Shown: piece after piece, positions 11,474-21,806 of the stretch
Position numbering within the stretch: the first letter of the stretch is position 1
Layout: the number at the start of each line of letters is the position of its first letter
Assembly (NCBI RefSeq): GCF_901000735.1
Contig: NC_081541.1
Span: forward strand, 45,985,485-46,049,484
Direction: 5' to 3'
DNA: 64,000 bases
Source of the DNA: Corylus avellana
Taxonomy: Eukaryota > Streptophyta > Magnoliopsida > Fagales > Betulaceae
Notes under the pieces: generated by a model
Seen by the model: only the letters and a program-made list of their open reading frames with translations
Told to the model about the DNA's origin: nothing
Databases searched by the model: none
Translations under genes and position numbers: made by a program

Positions 11474-14091
11474 ATTGGCCACCCCTTGTAATTTTTTTAG
11501 AAGTTTTAGTATTTTTTTTATTTTTTTATTTTACTAAGGGTAGTTTCGTTATTGGAAGAACATTGACAATTTTTTGTTGTTTGAAGGGACATTGTAACAA
11601 TTGAAAGTTATGAGAGACATTGTCAATTATGTAGTAGTTTGAAGGAGGAATGTAGACTTTTCCCAAAAATAAAATTTTGGAGGTTCAATCCAAAAAAAAA
11701 TCCCAAAATTGAGGTATTTTGAAAATCTTTAGGGGACTAGCGCCCCAAGGCTAGGGTAGTTCTACCCCTGATTAGTAAAGGCCGTTATGTTGTTGATGAT
11801 TTGTGATCTTGATGTCACAAAAAGTTTCTTGGTGTATATAATTTTTACGTAAATATATATATAATGATGACATTGGAAAAAAATAAAAAAATAAAACATT
11901 GTTAACGATTATGAGTCTTACCAAGGGTGGAAGGAAAAACAAGTTGCCAGAAAGTTCAGCAGGCCAATGGCCATCACTGGCCTGCAAGGCAGAAAAGATG
12001 TGGACGGCCCTTCTTAGTGCAGCTGTGGCCTTTTCATATGTGATTTCCTCTCCATCCTCAACCTTTACTGGGGGAATTGTTTGTTTGAAGTTTTTCTCCT
12101 TAAGAAACTGCGATCATTTTGACACAGAAATGAGCATATATATTATAGTAAACAATTTCTGAATTATTAGATGTCTCATGATATTTTGAATTTTAAAGCC
12201 GCTAGATTACAATATATCATGATATTATGAATATTTTATATAATATTTATACGATTTCTAAATCTGATACAAATTTAGTATTAAATCAACATGTTACAAT
12301 TAAGAGATCTAATTTGTTTAATTAAATGGTTTGGATTAAAGTTGATCTATATAATTTTATACCCATACTCCGACATGACTTGAACCCGACACACAATATA
12401 GGGCTAGTACTAATTATTGACATGACCTGTGAACACAATAACTAAAACTCTAAGAGATTCAATTTAACGCTCATCACATATGATCTCTCTTAGCATAGAC
12501 TCCGACGAACTCTCTGAGGGCGAAAATTCGTATCTCTCTCTTCTATAATAATGTATATATATCAGTACATTAAACTATAGACCTAGGCCCACTAAAAACA
12601 CGCGTGTTTTTGGGCATAGTAGGTACGGGGTGTCCGGACATGTTAATGGGCTGTCCGGACAGGGCCTTGAGGAGCAAAAATATGCTTGCTGGAAAGCCTG
12701 TCCGGATAGCCTAGCACCCGGTCCGGACATGGCCTACATTTTGAAAATGTTGTCCAGTCTTGATCAACAGATCCAATTAATGGGCGTTTGTGGTCCGATT
12801 GAGTTGAAATTTTGCAAGAACGTTCATGACACATGAATCTACATTATGAACAGTGGAGATTTGACTCTGAGCATTCTATATCAGTATTTGAGCCCGTGGA
12901 CAGTAACCTCTGGATTTTGGAACCGAATTAAATCAACACAAGGACTAATAGTTTTGATGTTGATTTTTTTTTTTTTTTTTTTTTGGTTGAAAAATTGTGC
13001 ATGAACAATAATAAAAGAAAAGAAAGGCTTTGCCAAACAAAGCCAATATTTCTAAGCGTTGAAGCTAGTCTTTGGAGTTAAGAGTTTAATCTCCATTTGT
13101 TTATCGTCCCTTAAACCTTTTGTTTGTTAAAGAGGTCAAAGTTTTCCCTAAAAACCTTAATTTCACTTCAAAAAAGAAATTGCTACTCATGTTATTTAGT
13201 TTGGTGACAAGATAAAAGAGCTAAAGAGAGATAGGTTAACATGCATATATATATATATATATAATCTAAATTGAAACTTTACCTTCCTCCCATCAAAGAA
13301 AAAGAAATCAGAATAAAATCAATTCTAATTTTTATTCCACAAATAATGCCTTATTTCAAATAAATTACCAAATACCTATAATTGTGTTTAATTTAAATTA
13401 CAGTAAATATATGTGGCATTAGGCCTGGGCCAAAAAACGGAGTGCCACCTACCGGCCGACTTCCGACCGTAACCGCCCTGTCACTGTCCGACACCGACAG
13501 GGCGGCCAAAAACTTAGTGAATACACCAAGTAGAATTTAGAGCATTCCAAAAACTTAGTGATCAGATGGTGCTTCATTTAAATTATACGGCTTCTAACGT
13601 CAAACTGGGTCGAATACAAAACCAAACTCCACGTCGGGTAACTGATTTTGTATAGTTAATTGGTTGGTTTAGTTTTGAGCTGTGAGTTTTGTTCTGGTTA
13701 ATTAGTTTATTGACTTTTTCTTGTTAACTGCTTTGTTCGTAGAAGTCATGGTCAAGCTTTTTTTCTATCTGGACACAGATTTTGATGCGGTGGGAAAGGT
13801 TGTTGTGAACATGGCAGGAACAAGAAAGTAGCTTGCTGTTTTGTGTTTTGTGTGTAGAGGATCATAGAGAGAGAGAGAAGATGGGAATACCTGCATTCGC
13901 CATAGGAGATCACTGCTAGGTTTCACATGAAACCGGTTGTTGTAGAAATTTTGCCGAGCCTCTTCAACCTCAGCCCTCTCTTGTGGAGTACCAGCATGAG
14001 GGTCAAACTCCCATATCTGCCTTCCAACAAAGTTGTTTGTGGTGAAGATATAAGGGCCTTTTCCACCCTCTGCTATCTTAAGCCTCCACAT
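6204..14091 (-). CDS. Oxidosqualene cyclase, beta-amyrin-synthase type, copy 2 (probable frameshift in exon 12)
   Basis: Triterpene synthase of the plant OSC family. Exons, 5' to 3': 13891-14091, 11922-12107, 10753-10842, 10403-10600, 9983-10067, 9659-9825, 8576-8767, 8375-8488, 8066-8185, 7859-7981, 7666-7764, 7419-7461, 7098-7288, 6839-7016, 6631-6711, 6451-6534, 6204-6326. All have GT/AG borders and consistent phases except exon 12. Landmarks are [10 protein letters not shown] (start), MWCFCR (256-261, where beta-amyrin synthases usually have MWCYCR), catalytic DCTAE (Asp485) and [15 protein letters not shown]; the C-terminus is VPLASKKN. With a normal exon 12 the protein would be about 762 residues, as in the family. 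Exon 12 is 43 nt instead of 57: 14 nt are missing between GGLSA and RAQKWLE. The frame then stops early in exon 13 at about residue 541, losing the C-terminal third. Introns carry several MITEs. Product specificity cannot be told. Confidence 0.9.
6381..6413. repeat. (TA)n microsatellite in the last OSC intron
   Basis: TA run of about 33 nt inside the intron between OSC exons 16 and 17 (6327-6450). Confidence 0.9.
7419..7461 (-). other. OSC exon 12 with 14-nt deletion
   Basis: The acceptor (TGCAG before 7461) and donor (GAA|GTAAGT at 7419) are both intact. The exon encodes SKNGGLSA, and RAQKWLE then follows in another frame. The family codes for six residues, about SAWEPA, between GGL and RAQ; only 4 of those 18 nt remain. 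Neighbouring exons both expect phase 0, so a 43-nt exon cannot keep the frame. Confidence 0.85.
8993..9511. repeat. Foldback DNA element with GGCCACCC repeats in an OSC intron
   Basis: Sits in the intron between OSC exons 7 and 6 (8768-9658). The ends are inverted: left CGGATCCTTTCCAGTCC and, on the other strand, CGGATCTTCTCCAATC, followed by shared GGACTAGA..GTATCTA. The core carries palindromic GGGTGGCTCAGCCACCC and GGGTGGCCGGCCACCC. Outside it, 8829-8885 and 9543-9600 are related (AAGCTTAAG..AATTTATATTCT), so it may have entered an older repeat. Confidence 0.55.
9931..9988. repeat. 14-bp direct repeat duplicating a splice donor
   Basis: GTACAAACCTGGAT occurs at 9931-9944 and 9975-9988. 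On the minus strand the second copy holds the donor of OSC exon 5 (ATCCAG|GTTTGTAC, exon edge 9983), and the first is an identical second donor 44 nt into the intron. Confidence 0.8.
11069..11660. repeat. Foldback MITE in OSC intron 2
   Basis: About 590 bp whose ends pair as inverted repeats. The left arm reads CCCAATTGGCAATGTCCTCC then AATTATGACAATGTCCC; the right arm, on the other strand, reads ATAATTGACAATGTCTCTC then CAATTGTTACAATGTCCC. The middle is A/T homopolymer-rich with no gene. Confidence 0.7.
12480..12960. repeat. Inserted repeat with TGTCCGGACA motifs in OSC intron 1
   Basis: This part of intron 1 is absent from the intron of OSC copy 1. It has four copies of the palindromic core GTCCGGA(C/T) between 12631 and 12730 and ends with a T-rich run near 12970. 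It looks like transposon-derived sequence (possibly an LTR fragment), but the ends are not defined. Confidence 0.35.
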
Positions 14092-14782
14092 GATATTCTT
14101 CCACCCCGGTCAGTTTCTTCGTGTTAGAAAAATATTCAGTGCCTTTTATAGACGGAATGCACGATCTGATGTAGAGTTGTTCCACCTGCATTACTTTTGA
14201 ATAGGAAAAACTTTACTTTGGCCTCCTAAACTTTCACCAAATTTTACAAATCCCCTGAACTTTTCAATCTCTCATTTTGGACCCCAAAAACATCGCATTC
14301 CAAGCAGCATAAGCCACAATTGGTGGGATATGCGTTAGGGTGCATCAATAACTTTTTGTGATATGTGGGCTCAAACGTACGGCATTTCAAAATCCCCTCA
14401 TTTCCTCCATTTAGTGCATTTTGAAGGGTATTGCATTTAATGTACTACCATCATTAAAACTTTTGGACAATACTACCCTTCAAAATGCACTAAATAGAGG
14501 AAATGAAAGAATTTTGAAATGGAGAGGATCCTTTTCCAAACGCAGGGTACATACTTTTCAGAGCACTTAATGACCGGTGGGTGAGTGGCACAATAAGACT
14601 TTAGTTCATGGAAACAAAATTAAAAAAAATTGATTAAAAAGATAATTAGAATTTATTTTTATTAAGAAAAATTGCTAAATTCATATCACGATCTTATTTT
14701 AAAATTGATTAGAATTCAATAAAATTATTATTATTTTCCATAATTTCAAATAATTACAATAATATATTATATTCAATTAAAA
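14092..14782. other. OSC copy 2 upstream region
   Basis: No gene. Contains one arm of the foldback family (14205-14290) and a foldback with arms about 14399-14432 and 14475-14508 (TTTCCTCCATTTAGTGCATT and its complement). The beginning of the duplicated upstream block follows (about 14720-14782). Any OSC core promoter lies in the first few hundred bases; no single TATA box can be assigned with confidence. Confidence 0.6.
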
Positions 14783-15226
14783 GGGTTAATAACTTTTTCG
14801 GTACCTGAGTTTTCACTTTTTTATTTTTTCCCCCCTGAGTTTTAAAACATGACAAATCTAATATCCAACCTATGGGGAAAAGACAAAATCAATACCTTCG
14901 TTAGTTCTGTCAGTCCTACTTAACGGGTTTAGTAGGAAAATCAACAAAGAAAGCTTGGAACCCTAAAAAGTAAAAATAATTAAAAATTAAAAAAAAAAAA
15001 AAAAAANNNNNNNNNNNNNNNNNNNNNNNNNNNNNNNNNNNNNNNNNNNNNNNNNNNNNNNNNNNNNNNNNNNNNNNNNNNNNNNNNNNNNNNNNNNNNN
15101 NNNNNNNNNNNNNNNNNNNNNNNNNNNNNNNNNNNNNNNNNNNNNNNNNNNNNNNNNNNNNNNNNNNNNNNNNNNNNNNNNNNNNNNNNNNNNNNNNNNN
15201 NNNNNNNNNNNNNNNNNNNNNNNNNN

Positions 15227-15268
<42 letters not shown>

Positions 15269-15571
15269 GAGCTGCCTCTGTTTGGTTGCCGAGAAAACAA
15301 GAGAAAGAATGTGTTGCCGAGTTGACAAGAATTTTTTTTTTCAGACGCTATTTCATGTCCAAGTTCTTTCGGGTAATTTCAGAGACTAGCTCCAAGCTTT
15401 CCTTGTTGATTTTCCTACTAAACCCGTTAAGTAGGACTGACGGAACTAACGGAGGTATTGATTTTGTCTTTTCCCCATAAGTTGAGTACTAGATTTGTCA
15501 TATTTTAAAACTCAGGGGGGGGAAAATAAAAAAAAAAGTGAAAACTCAGGTACCAAAAAAGTTATTAACCC
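14783..15571. mobile_element. Foldback Mutator-like element with assembly gap
   Basis: Terminal inverted repeats of at least 180 bp begin GGGTTAATAACTTTTT on both strands and continue through TACCTGAGTTTTCACTTTTT to GGAAAATCAACAAAGAAAGC or its near match. The element is flanked by a perfect 9-bp direct repeat, CAATTAAAA (14774-14782 and 15572-15580); this length is typical of Mutator-type transposition. The undisturbed sequence is seen at 4500-5130, which confirms the insertion. The centre is A-rich and broken by 220 N (15007-15226), so a captured cargo cannot be excluded. Confidence 0.8.
15007..15226. other. Assembly gap (220 N)
   Basis: Run of N flanked by long A tracts at the centre of a foldback element. 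The gap length may be nominal. Apparent open frames spanning it are poly-A artefacts. Confidence 0.99.
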
Positions 15572-15580
15572 CAATTAAAA

Positions 15581-16453
15581 TATGAACCATAAGAGTCCCT
15601 TTACCAATAGAGTTGAATGAAAAATGTACTTATTTGTCAAACTCTCCCATGTGAAATCATGAAATATAGGGATGATTTCTATTTTTTATGAGCCTTATAT
15701 ATATTAATACCAAAATTCATTTGTATAAGGTACGGCTGTTTTAATATACAACTAATCAAAAAGAAAATAAAAAGGAAAATGACATGTAAAATTAATTTTT
15801 GGGTAGTTAGGAATTAATGGTTCCCTCTATAAAGAGAAAAATGGTAACAGCTCCCTTATTTTTCTGGAAATTTGCATTTACAATGAGTTTTTTTTTTTTT
15901 TTTATAATGTGGGTAAGCTAAAAAAATATAATAATAAGTTCATGTTGTTAAAAAAAATTGTTTGAATTTGTTAATATGTCACATCAATGTTAATCATATT
16001 ATTAGGCATATCATTTAAATAAAAAATGGAAGGATGATTGAGCCTCCTTTGGCCAAATAAAAGTAGCGGAACCACCCCTAGGACAGAAGCTGCTTGTCCC
16101 TTCTCCATGGCGAGGGGGTTCTTCCTTCGGCATCCATCCATGCATGACATTCATTTTAAGAGCCAGCGATCTTAATTTGTTCTTTTAGGAAGACTAGCAT
16201 TTGGTGAGAAGTGCATGGATGACAACAAAATGGCAAAGACTCAAGAGTCGATGCAAATCACCATAAAGTGGCATCTTTTGTAGCCACCACAAGTCCTTCC
16301 AGTTGAAATATTGTGAGTCAATAAGGAAGATATTAGGCTGATGGTCTAGTGTACGAAGTGATTTGTTTAACAGGCTAGCTATGGGGCGGTCGAGTCATTC
16401 CATTTGGCTAATGTGCATAGATCATTTTTTTTGTTTTTTTAATAAATATTTTA
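15581..16453. repeat. OSC upstream block, copy B
   Basis: Homologous to 4590-4890 in front of OSC copy 1, with extra sequence (about 15620-16020 and 16100-16260) not found there. The block resumes at 18639-18850 after the Pack-MULE. It includes a GGCCA-rich GGCGGTCGAGTC segment like the GGCCACCCC repeat at 4793. No gene seen. Confidence 0.65.
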
Positions 16454-18638
16454 GGGAAAATGTATAATAGATCCCTAAGTCAACCATCCAAAATTTTAAA
16501 ATCCTTAAGTTTTTTGTTTTTTCAAAAATTTACTCCCTAGGTTAATGGAAATGACAATAAAATTCCTACCGTTAAAATTTTTTAAAAGCCGTTAGTCAAA
16601 TTCAAAACGCACCGTTTAACCTCATTAAAATATTAATATTTTATTAATTTAATTTTAAAAATTAAAAAAATTAAAAAATTAATCTTTTGTCAACTCACGA
16701 CTTCTTGCCCCAACTCCGGCAAACACACCCGAGCTCTCGAATCTCTCCGGCAACATCAACGGTGGCTTGGCTTCGGTGGTGCCTTCTCCAATTGTTGGAG
16801 AACAATTGATTTCTCAGGTAGATTTTCAATTTGTGACTTCTTGCCTTCAAATTGATTTTTTAGGTTGAAGAACAAGAAAAAGAGAATTTTACTGCTGGTT
16901 CTTGTTGTTATATCTTGATGGTTTTTTATCTTTACAATTTCAGGGTCTCTACTGCGATTACCAAAGGGAGAAAACGAGACTGTTGTCGATCTAATCATTG
17001 CTCAAAGTTTTTGGTTTCTTGGTCTGGGTTTTGTTGGTAGAAGGATTTTCTGAATGGGTTTTGCTTAGTCATTTTTTTTTCTTTCTATTTTTGGTATATG
17101 GAATTTTTTTCAGCTTGTCAAATGTCAACATTTGGAGAATCTGGTTGTTTCCCTCATAGCCAAGCTAACGTTTGCCCAAGTACAAAGAGAGTTGATCAGA
17201 TCTTAGATTCTAACTTGAACAAAAGGTTCCGCAATTCGTACAGTGAAAGCAGAGCAGTCACTTGTAAAGGTAATGGAAAAAGCGTTTTTGGGCCAGATTA
17301 AGGTATAGATAGACCAACCATGGAACAGCCTCATAGCTATCCTTACGAATAAACAGATGGCAAGGAAAATTACAGCAAGCATCATAAAGGTTTAAAAAAA
17401 TTCCACAAGCTTCAAAAGATTCCAACATGTTTAAGATGGCTAAAACACACTAGCAGAGGCATGCATAACATTGTCTCTTAAGATGTTGGATTCTCATACA
17501 CAGGACTCAAGAGCCCAATTTCAATAGTCCTTCTCAGAAAGGGAATTACATCAAAATTGCACATCTAAAGAAGGGATTCTAGTAGATTGGTAGCGCTTGG
17601 TTTGATTGATTTGGGTTTTTTCTGGGGTTGTCAATACTGAGAAAATTTGAGTGTTTTTTTACTTTGTTTGGTTTGAGGAAGACTTTTTTTGGCATTGGAT
17701 TGTGCTCTGTAATGAGGTATTGTTTTGAGGAAAAATTGGAGGTTTGGATGTTTGTGATTACTCTAATCATTCAAATATGACAATGGAACTGTAGTAGTGC
17801 ATTGTCGTTGTTAGGACTTAGGAGAGATCCATAGGAAGATGGCCTCCACAACCCCTTCCTCCTCTCCTCTGTGAATTCACTAACTTCCTCTGTAACCTCA
17901 CGGTCCTCACCACCACCACTTTTTTTCCTTGCTCCGTCGAATTCTTCAACTACGCCTACTCAGACTACTGACACCCCAGCACCTTCATCCCCTTCAACCC
18001 CTTCAACTCTAGCTCCTCAGTCTCCTCCACCGGCAGTCCCTGCTGCTCCTCCATCCCCGCCAGCTTCACCCCCACCGATACTAACACAACCTCCAACCTC
18101 ACCGCCACCTTCTCCGCCAACTTCAACCCCACCATCAACTTCACCACCGCCATCGCCACCAGCATGACCCCCACCATCTGCCCCTCCGCCAGCATCACCC
18201 CCTCCAGTTTTATCTTCGCTGCCACCACCACCACCACTAGGAGGTTCTCCTCTGCAAGCATCCCTTACACCTCCGGTGGCATCCCCACCTCCCCCTCGAG
18301 CCATTCCAGCAACTGCATCTTTACCTCCTCCACCAAATGATCCAACACCGTTTTCCTCCAATCCAGATCTGGGAAATTTTTACGATCTCTTTGGAATTAT
18401 TTTTAATTATTTTTAGTTTTTAAATTTAAAATTTAAAATTAAATTAATAAAAAAAATTAATATTTTAATGAGATGAAACGGTACGTTTTGAATTTGACTA
18501 ACGGCTATTAAAAATTTTTAACGGCAAGAATTTTATTGTCATTTCCATTAACCTAGGGAGTAAATTTTTTTTAAAAAAAAAACTTACGGATTTTAAAATT
18601 TTGGAAGGTTGACTCAGGGATTTATTATAAATTTTTCC
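16454..18638. mobile_element. Pack-MULE-like element carrying gene fragments
   Basis: About 2.2 kb with inverted ends of roughly 200-230 bp. The left end is GGGAAAATGTATAATAGATC; the right end read in reverse is GGAAAAATTTATAATAAATC. Both continue with CCCT(A/G)AGTCAACC and AATTTTAAAATCC. A perfect 9-bp target duplication, AATATTTTA, flanks it (16445-16453 and 18639-18647). No transposase frame is visible. The interior is much less AT-rich than the ends. It includes a UTR-like stretch (16690-17080), a 67-codon frame (17098-17301) and a proline-rich coding-like stretch (17839-18365), as expected for a Mutator element that has picked up host gene pieces. Confidence 0.75.
17839..18365 (+). pseudogene. 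Captured proline-rich (PERK/extensin-like) gene fragment
   Basis: One plus frame from about 17871 gives a Ser/Thr/Pro-rich stretch (SPPPAVPAAPPSPPASPPP, then SPPPSPPTSTPPSTSPPPSP), followed by a TGA at 18165-18167. The same frame then continues with PPPSAPPPASPPPPVLSSLP to about 18365. This composition resembles the extracellular N-terminus of proline-rich extensin-like receptor kinases. No membrane segment or kinase domain follows, and an upstream ATG (17839) opens a different, short frame. It lies wholly inside the Pack-MULE-like element and is unlikely to make a working protein. The Gly-rich frames on the minus strand here are its shadow. Confidence 0.55.
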
Positions 18639-18832
18639 AATATTTTAGTAGTTATTATTCTAATTAAACAAGGACTAATATTCCTCTACAAAAATTAAGT
18701 AATTGCTATTCCTTTAGAAATACGATAGCTCTAAAACTCAATTCCAAAACAACCATTTTCTTGAAAAAAAAAAACAAAAATTTGTTTGCTCTGCCTTAAA
18801 TGGATGCATTAATTTGCTCTATTACTGTTTAT

Positions 18833-19043
18833 CTCGTACGAACAAACTTGCATTAAAATGCATTCATGTCAGCGTCTTTTCTCAGCTAACTTCGTACGAG
18901 AATGTTGACATACTTATATGTATTAGAATTAAAAAAAACTGTTGATCTCGTACGAACAAACTTGCATTAAAATGCATTCATGTCAGCGTCTTTTCTCAGC
19001 TAACTTCGTACGAGAATGTTGACATACTTATATGTATTAGAAT
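18833..19043. repeat. 114-bp tandem duplication with CTCGTACGAA palindromes
   Basis: Two nearly identical units begin at 18833 and 18947. Each starts CTCGTACGAA and carries its inverse TTCGTACGAG about 60 nt later, then GAATGTTGACATACTTATAT. The first motif also occurs once at about 5122 in the matching upstream block of OSC copy 1, where there is no duplication. Confidence 0.85.
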
Positions 19044-20122
19044 TTAAAAAAAAAAAAAAAAAAATGATACTGAATTAGAAGAAAAAAAAAAGATTAATAA
19101 TCAATTCGGTCACTAATTTCAACAATTATATTATTAAGTTTCATCACAGTTTGAAATAAGTCTAGTTGTCACCTTGCCGTTGGACTAATTAACAACATGA
19201 TGTCACTTCATACAACCAGATTGATTATATTCCTATCTTATATGCCATGGCACCCGCATACTATACATTCAAAGCGCCGAATATACATTAAATAAAAGTG
19301 ATGGGAGTGGATTGTGGAGCGTTTCCCTCACTCTAAAAATGAGGATTTTCCACACTCTAAAGGTAGGAATAGGATTCCCTCCTCCGGATTATTATTGGAG
19401 AAGTATTGTCTTATCAAAAGGTGAAAAAATAAAAGTACTTCAAAAATATAATTAATTGGAGATAATCCTAATTCCTAAAGGTCAGGGTTGGTAATTATTA
19501 TAGCTGGATCCTAACAGAGTAACAGATCTCTTGGCAACCTAGAAACAAAAACAAGCAACATAAATAGCTGATCACCATGGATTTGGTAAATTATTAGAGA
19601 AATAGTGGGAGTAGAAAGGAGGATGTTCACTCACAAGTTTGAAGTGCAACAACTCTTTGTTATTAGGATGAAATCTCTCTCTCTCTCTCTCTCTCTTTCT
19701 CTCACTCTTTTGACATTATTATATGTGTATTTTTGAATAAATTTAAGGATATTTTAAAAAGAAAAATGCAAAAGTGTTTAGTTTGAACTATATGGCTTGA
19801 TTGAAGACTCGACTAGTTAAGTTTGCCGAGTTCGAGCCAAGCTCAAATTTGGCTAGACTTTTAACAAGCCTAATTCGGACAAGATATAATAAATTTATGT
19901 TTTGTCACATCATCCATAAGCTCTATAACCAATTGGCCCAATTCCATAAAAAAGACTTAACAAGTCTCCAAAACACACTTCAAACCTTACAAACCATTAC
20001 TTTTTCCATATCAAACCACCTCACCTACTCATGAGTCATGATCTCTTATCAATTACTTGTAATTAATGTTTCCACCTACTACAATGTCTTATGCAATTCC
20101 CTAATTCTCCGTTCTCTAAATT

Positions 20123-20274
20123 AGGACCCTCTTCAGTTCATTTGAACTGGATAATATCCAGTTAATTATATTGGAATGATATTTTTATCTTTTTCACTTT
20201 TTGATGGGACAAAAATACTCCTCCAATATAACTAACTAGATATTATCCAATTCAAATGAATTGGAGAGGATCCT
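20123..20274. repeat. Short foldback MITE
   Basis: About 152 bp. The left arm is AGGACCCTCTTCAGTTCATT and continues GAACTGGATAATATCCAGTT; the right arm in reverse is AGGATCCTCTCCAATTCATT and continues GAATTGGATAATATCTAGTT. The short centre has no gene. Confidence 0.75.
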
Positions 20275-21437
20275 ATTTGGCTTCCATACTGAATGAATCC
20301 TAAAATTCTACAACTGATTTTTATTTGCAAGTCTTTCACCTGCAAAATAGAATCTTCTCCATTTCACTTAACAGTGTCCATGATGTTAATGTTGGCACAT
20401 TTTTTAAAATATTAAATAATGTAAGATTATGTACACAATTAAATGCAGTAATTTTAAATCATGATTATATTTTAACGGGATAAATGCAAAATTAGTCACT
20501 ATGGTTAGCCTAAATTACAAATCACTCCATCAGTATAACAAATAATTTATAGATGCCTATAGTTGGACTAAATTACAAATCACTCACTGTGATATACAAA
20601 ATAATTTATAGATCCTCAAGGCATGCAAAAATAACAGTTTACTCAATGAAATCAATTTTCGTTAAGTAACTTAACAAAATTTGTCACTTTACCACGTCAT
20701 ACCCAATAAAAACACGACATGTGTTATTATTAATTTCTGACTTTCAAAAATGATAATTATGATTTTTCACATAATTTTACGACGCCATCTAATATTACAC
20801 GTCAATCATCAGTCCATGTCATATCCCCAAAATTTTACCCCATGCATAACCCTCCCTCATCTGTATCTTCGTTAGCCGCTTCACAAAATATGATCATCAA
20901 ATTCTTACAAAATACTCACAAATTGTGAAGAGGAAAATGAGTAAAATTAGAAACCATTACAAACCACTACTTTCTCCCTATGAAGTCACCTCACCTGTTG
21001 GAAGTGCAAATAAAAATGCAAACTCAAAGAAAGCATGGAAGAAGATTGTACACGTTTCCTTCTAATTAATTATAGCATTTCGGCGCAGCATTCTTTTACT
21101 TTAATTAGCTTAGTAAATTATGCATCCCTTAAAAGTCAAAAAAATATTTGTTAGGCAACAACCTTATTAGACTTTATGATTTTTAGTTTTACTTCTTGAG
21201 TGCTAGCCACCTTTGTGGACTTTGTAACCATAGTATTAAGTGCTATAATTGTTAGAACAATTTTTATTAACTTTTAGTAAGCAAGTTAAGGGCATCTATT
21301 TTAGGCTTTAATATGTAGCAACTTAATGAGTTGCTTTTTTTGACTTTTGTAAGTTACCTTAATTTTTTTTTTCTTGTAATTTGGGGGGAAGGGGGGACCA
21401 AGGCCACTACCGGTCCCCCTCCTAACTCCGTCTCTGT

Positions 21438-21560
21438 CTAAAATTATTGTTTTCCGTAATTTCAAGTAACTACAATGATATATTATATTCAATTAAAATA
21501 TGAACCACAAGATCTCTCTTTACCAAAAGAGCTGGAGTTTCGTGGCCTCCATCATTTTAG
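21438..21560. repeat. Third, partial copy of the OSC upstream block
   Basis: TTTCCGTAATTTCAAGTAAC, TACAATGATATATTATATTC, AATTAAAATATGAACCACAAG, CTTTACCAA and GAGTTTCGT occur in the same order as at 4545-4640 and, in part, 14740-14782 and 15572-15610. No OSC exon is found next to it. Confidence 0.65.
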
Positions 21561-21758
21561 TCAATCACAAACTTTTGAAAAGAACAGTGAACGTTGCACT
21601 CTTGTCTTCGAGCACTCACATCCGGCTCAACAAATATTTAGTTAAAATTTAGCTAAAAAACACATTTTTCTATTTTAACAATCAACTTTTTCAAATCACC
21701 TATATCCGGCTCAACATTTTAGTTATTTACTTTTACTTTCCTATTTAAAATATTATAT

Positions 21759-21762
<4 letters not shown>

Positions 21763-21804
<42 letters not shown>
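21763..21804. repeat. (TA)n microsatellite at left border of viral insertion
   Basis: TA run of about 42 nt that ends directly at the first base of virus-related sequence. The right border of the insertion (26016-26032) is also a short TA run. Confidence 0.95.

Positions 21805-21806
<2 letters not shown>

Larger units (their letters stand above)
19044..21762. other. Intergenic region before the viral insertion
   Basis: No gene found. Holds a CT microsatellite (about 19674-19699), a short foldback MITE (20123-20274), an internally repeated AT-rich element (about 20475-20660, where AATTACAAATCACTC occurs twice) and the short third copy of the OSC upstream block (21438-21560). Confidence 0.65.

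Noticed and set aside
11267..11491. Lys/Phe-rich frame in OSC intron 2
   Set aside because: Homopolymer A/T tract inside a MITE.
14980..15328. Open frames crossing the N gap
   Set aside because: They are poly-A/poly-T tracts plus N and code for nothing real.
17965..18361. Gly/Val-rich frames on the minus strand of the Pack-MULE
   Set aside because: They are the complement of the SPPP-rich stretch. Direction and composition of the plus strand fit a known proline-rich type better.
19577..19597. ATGGATTTG|GTAAAT as a possible SMT1 exon 1
   Set aside because: It would encode only Met-Asp-Leu before a donor. The remaining N-terminal residues are absent, and the phase needed at 26203 is not met.
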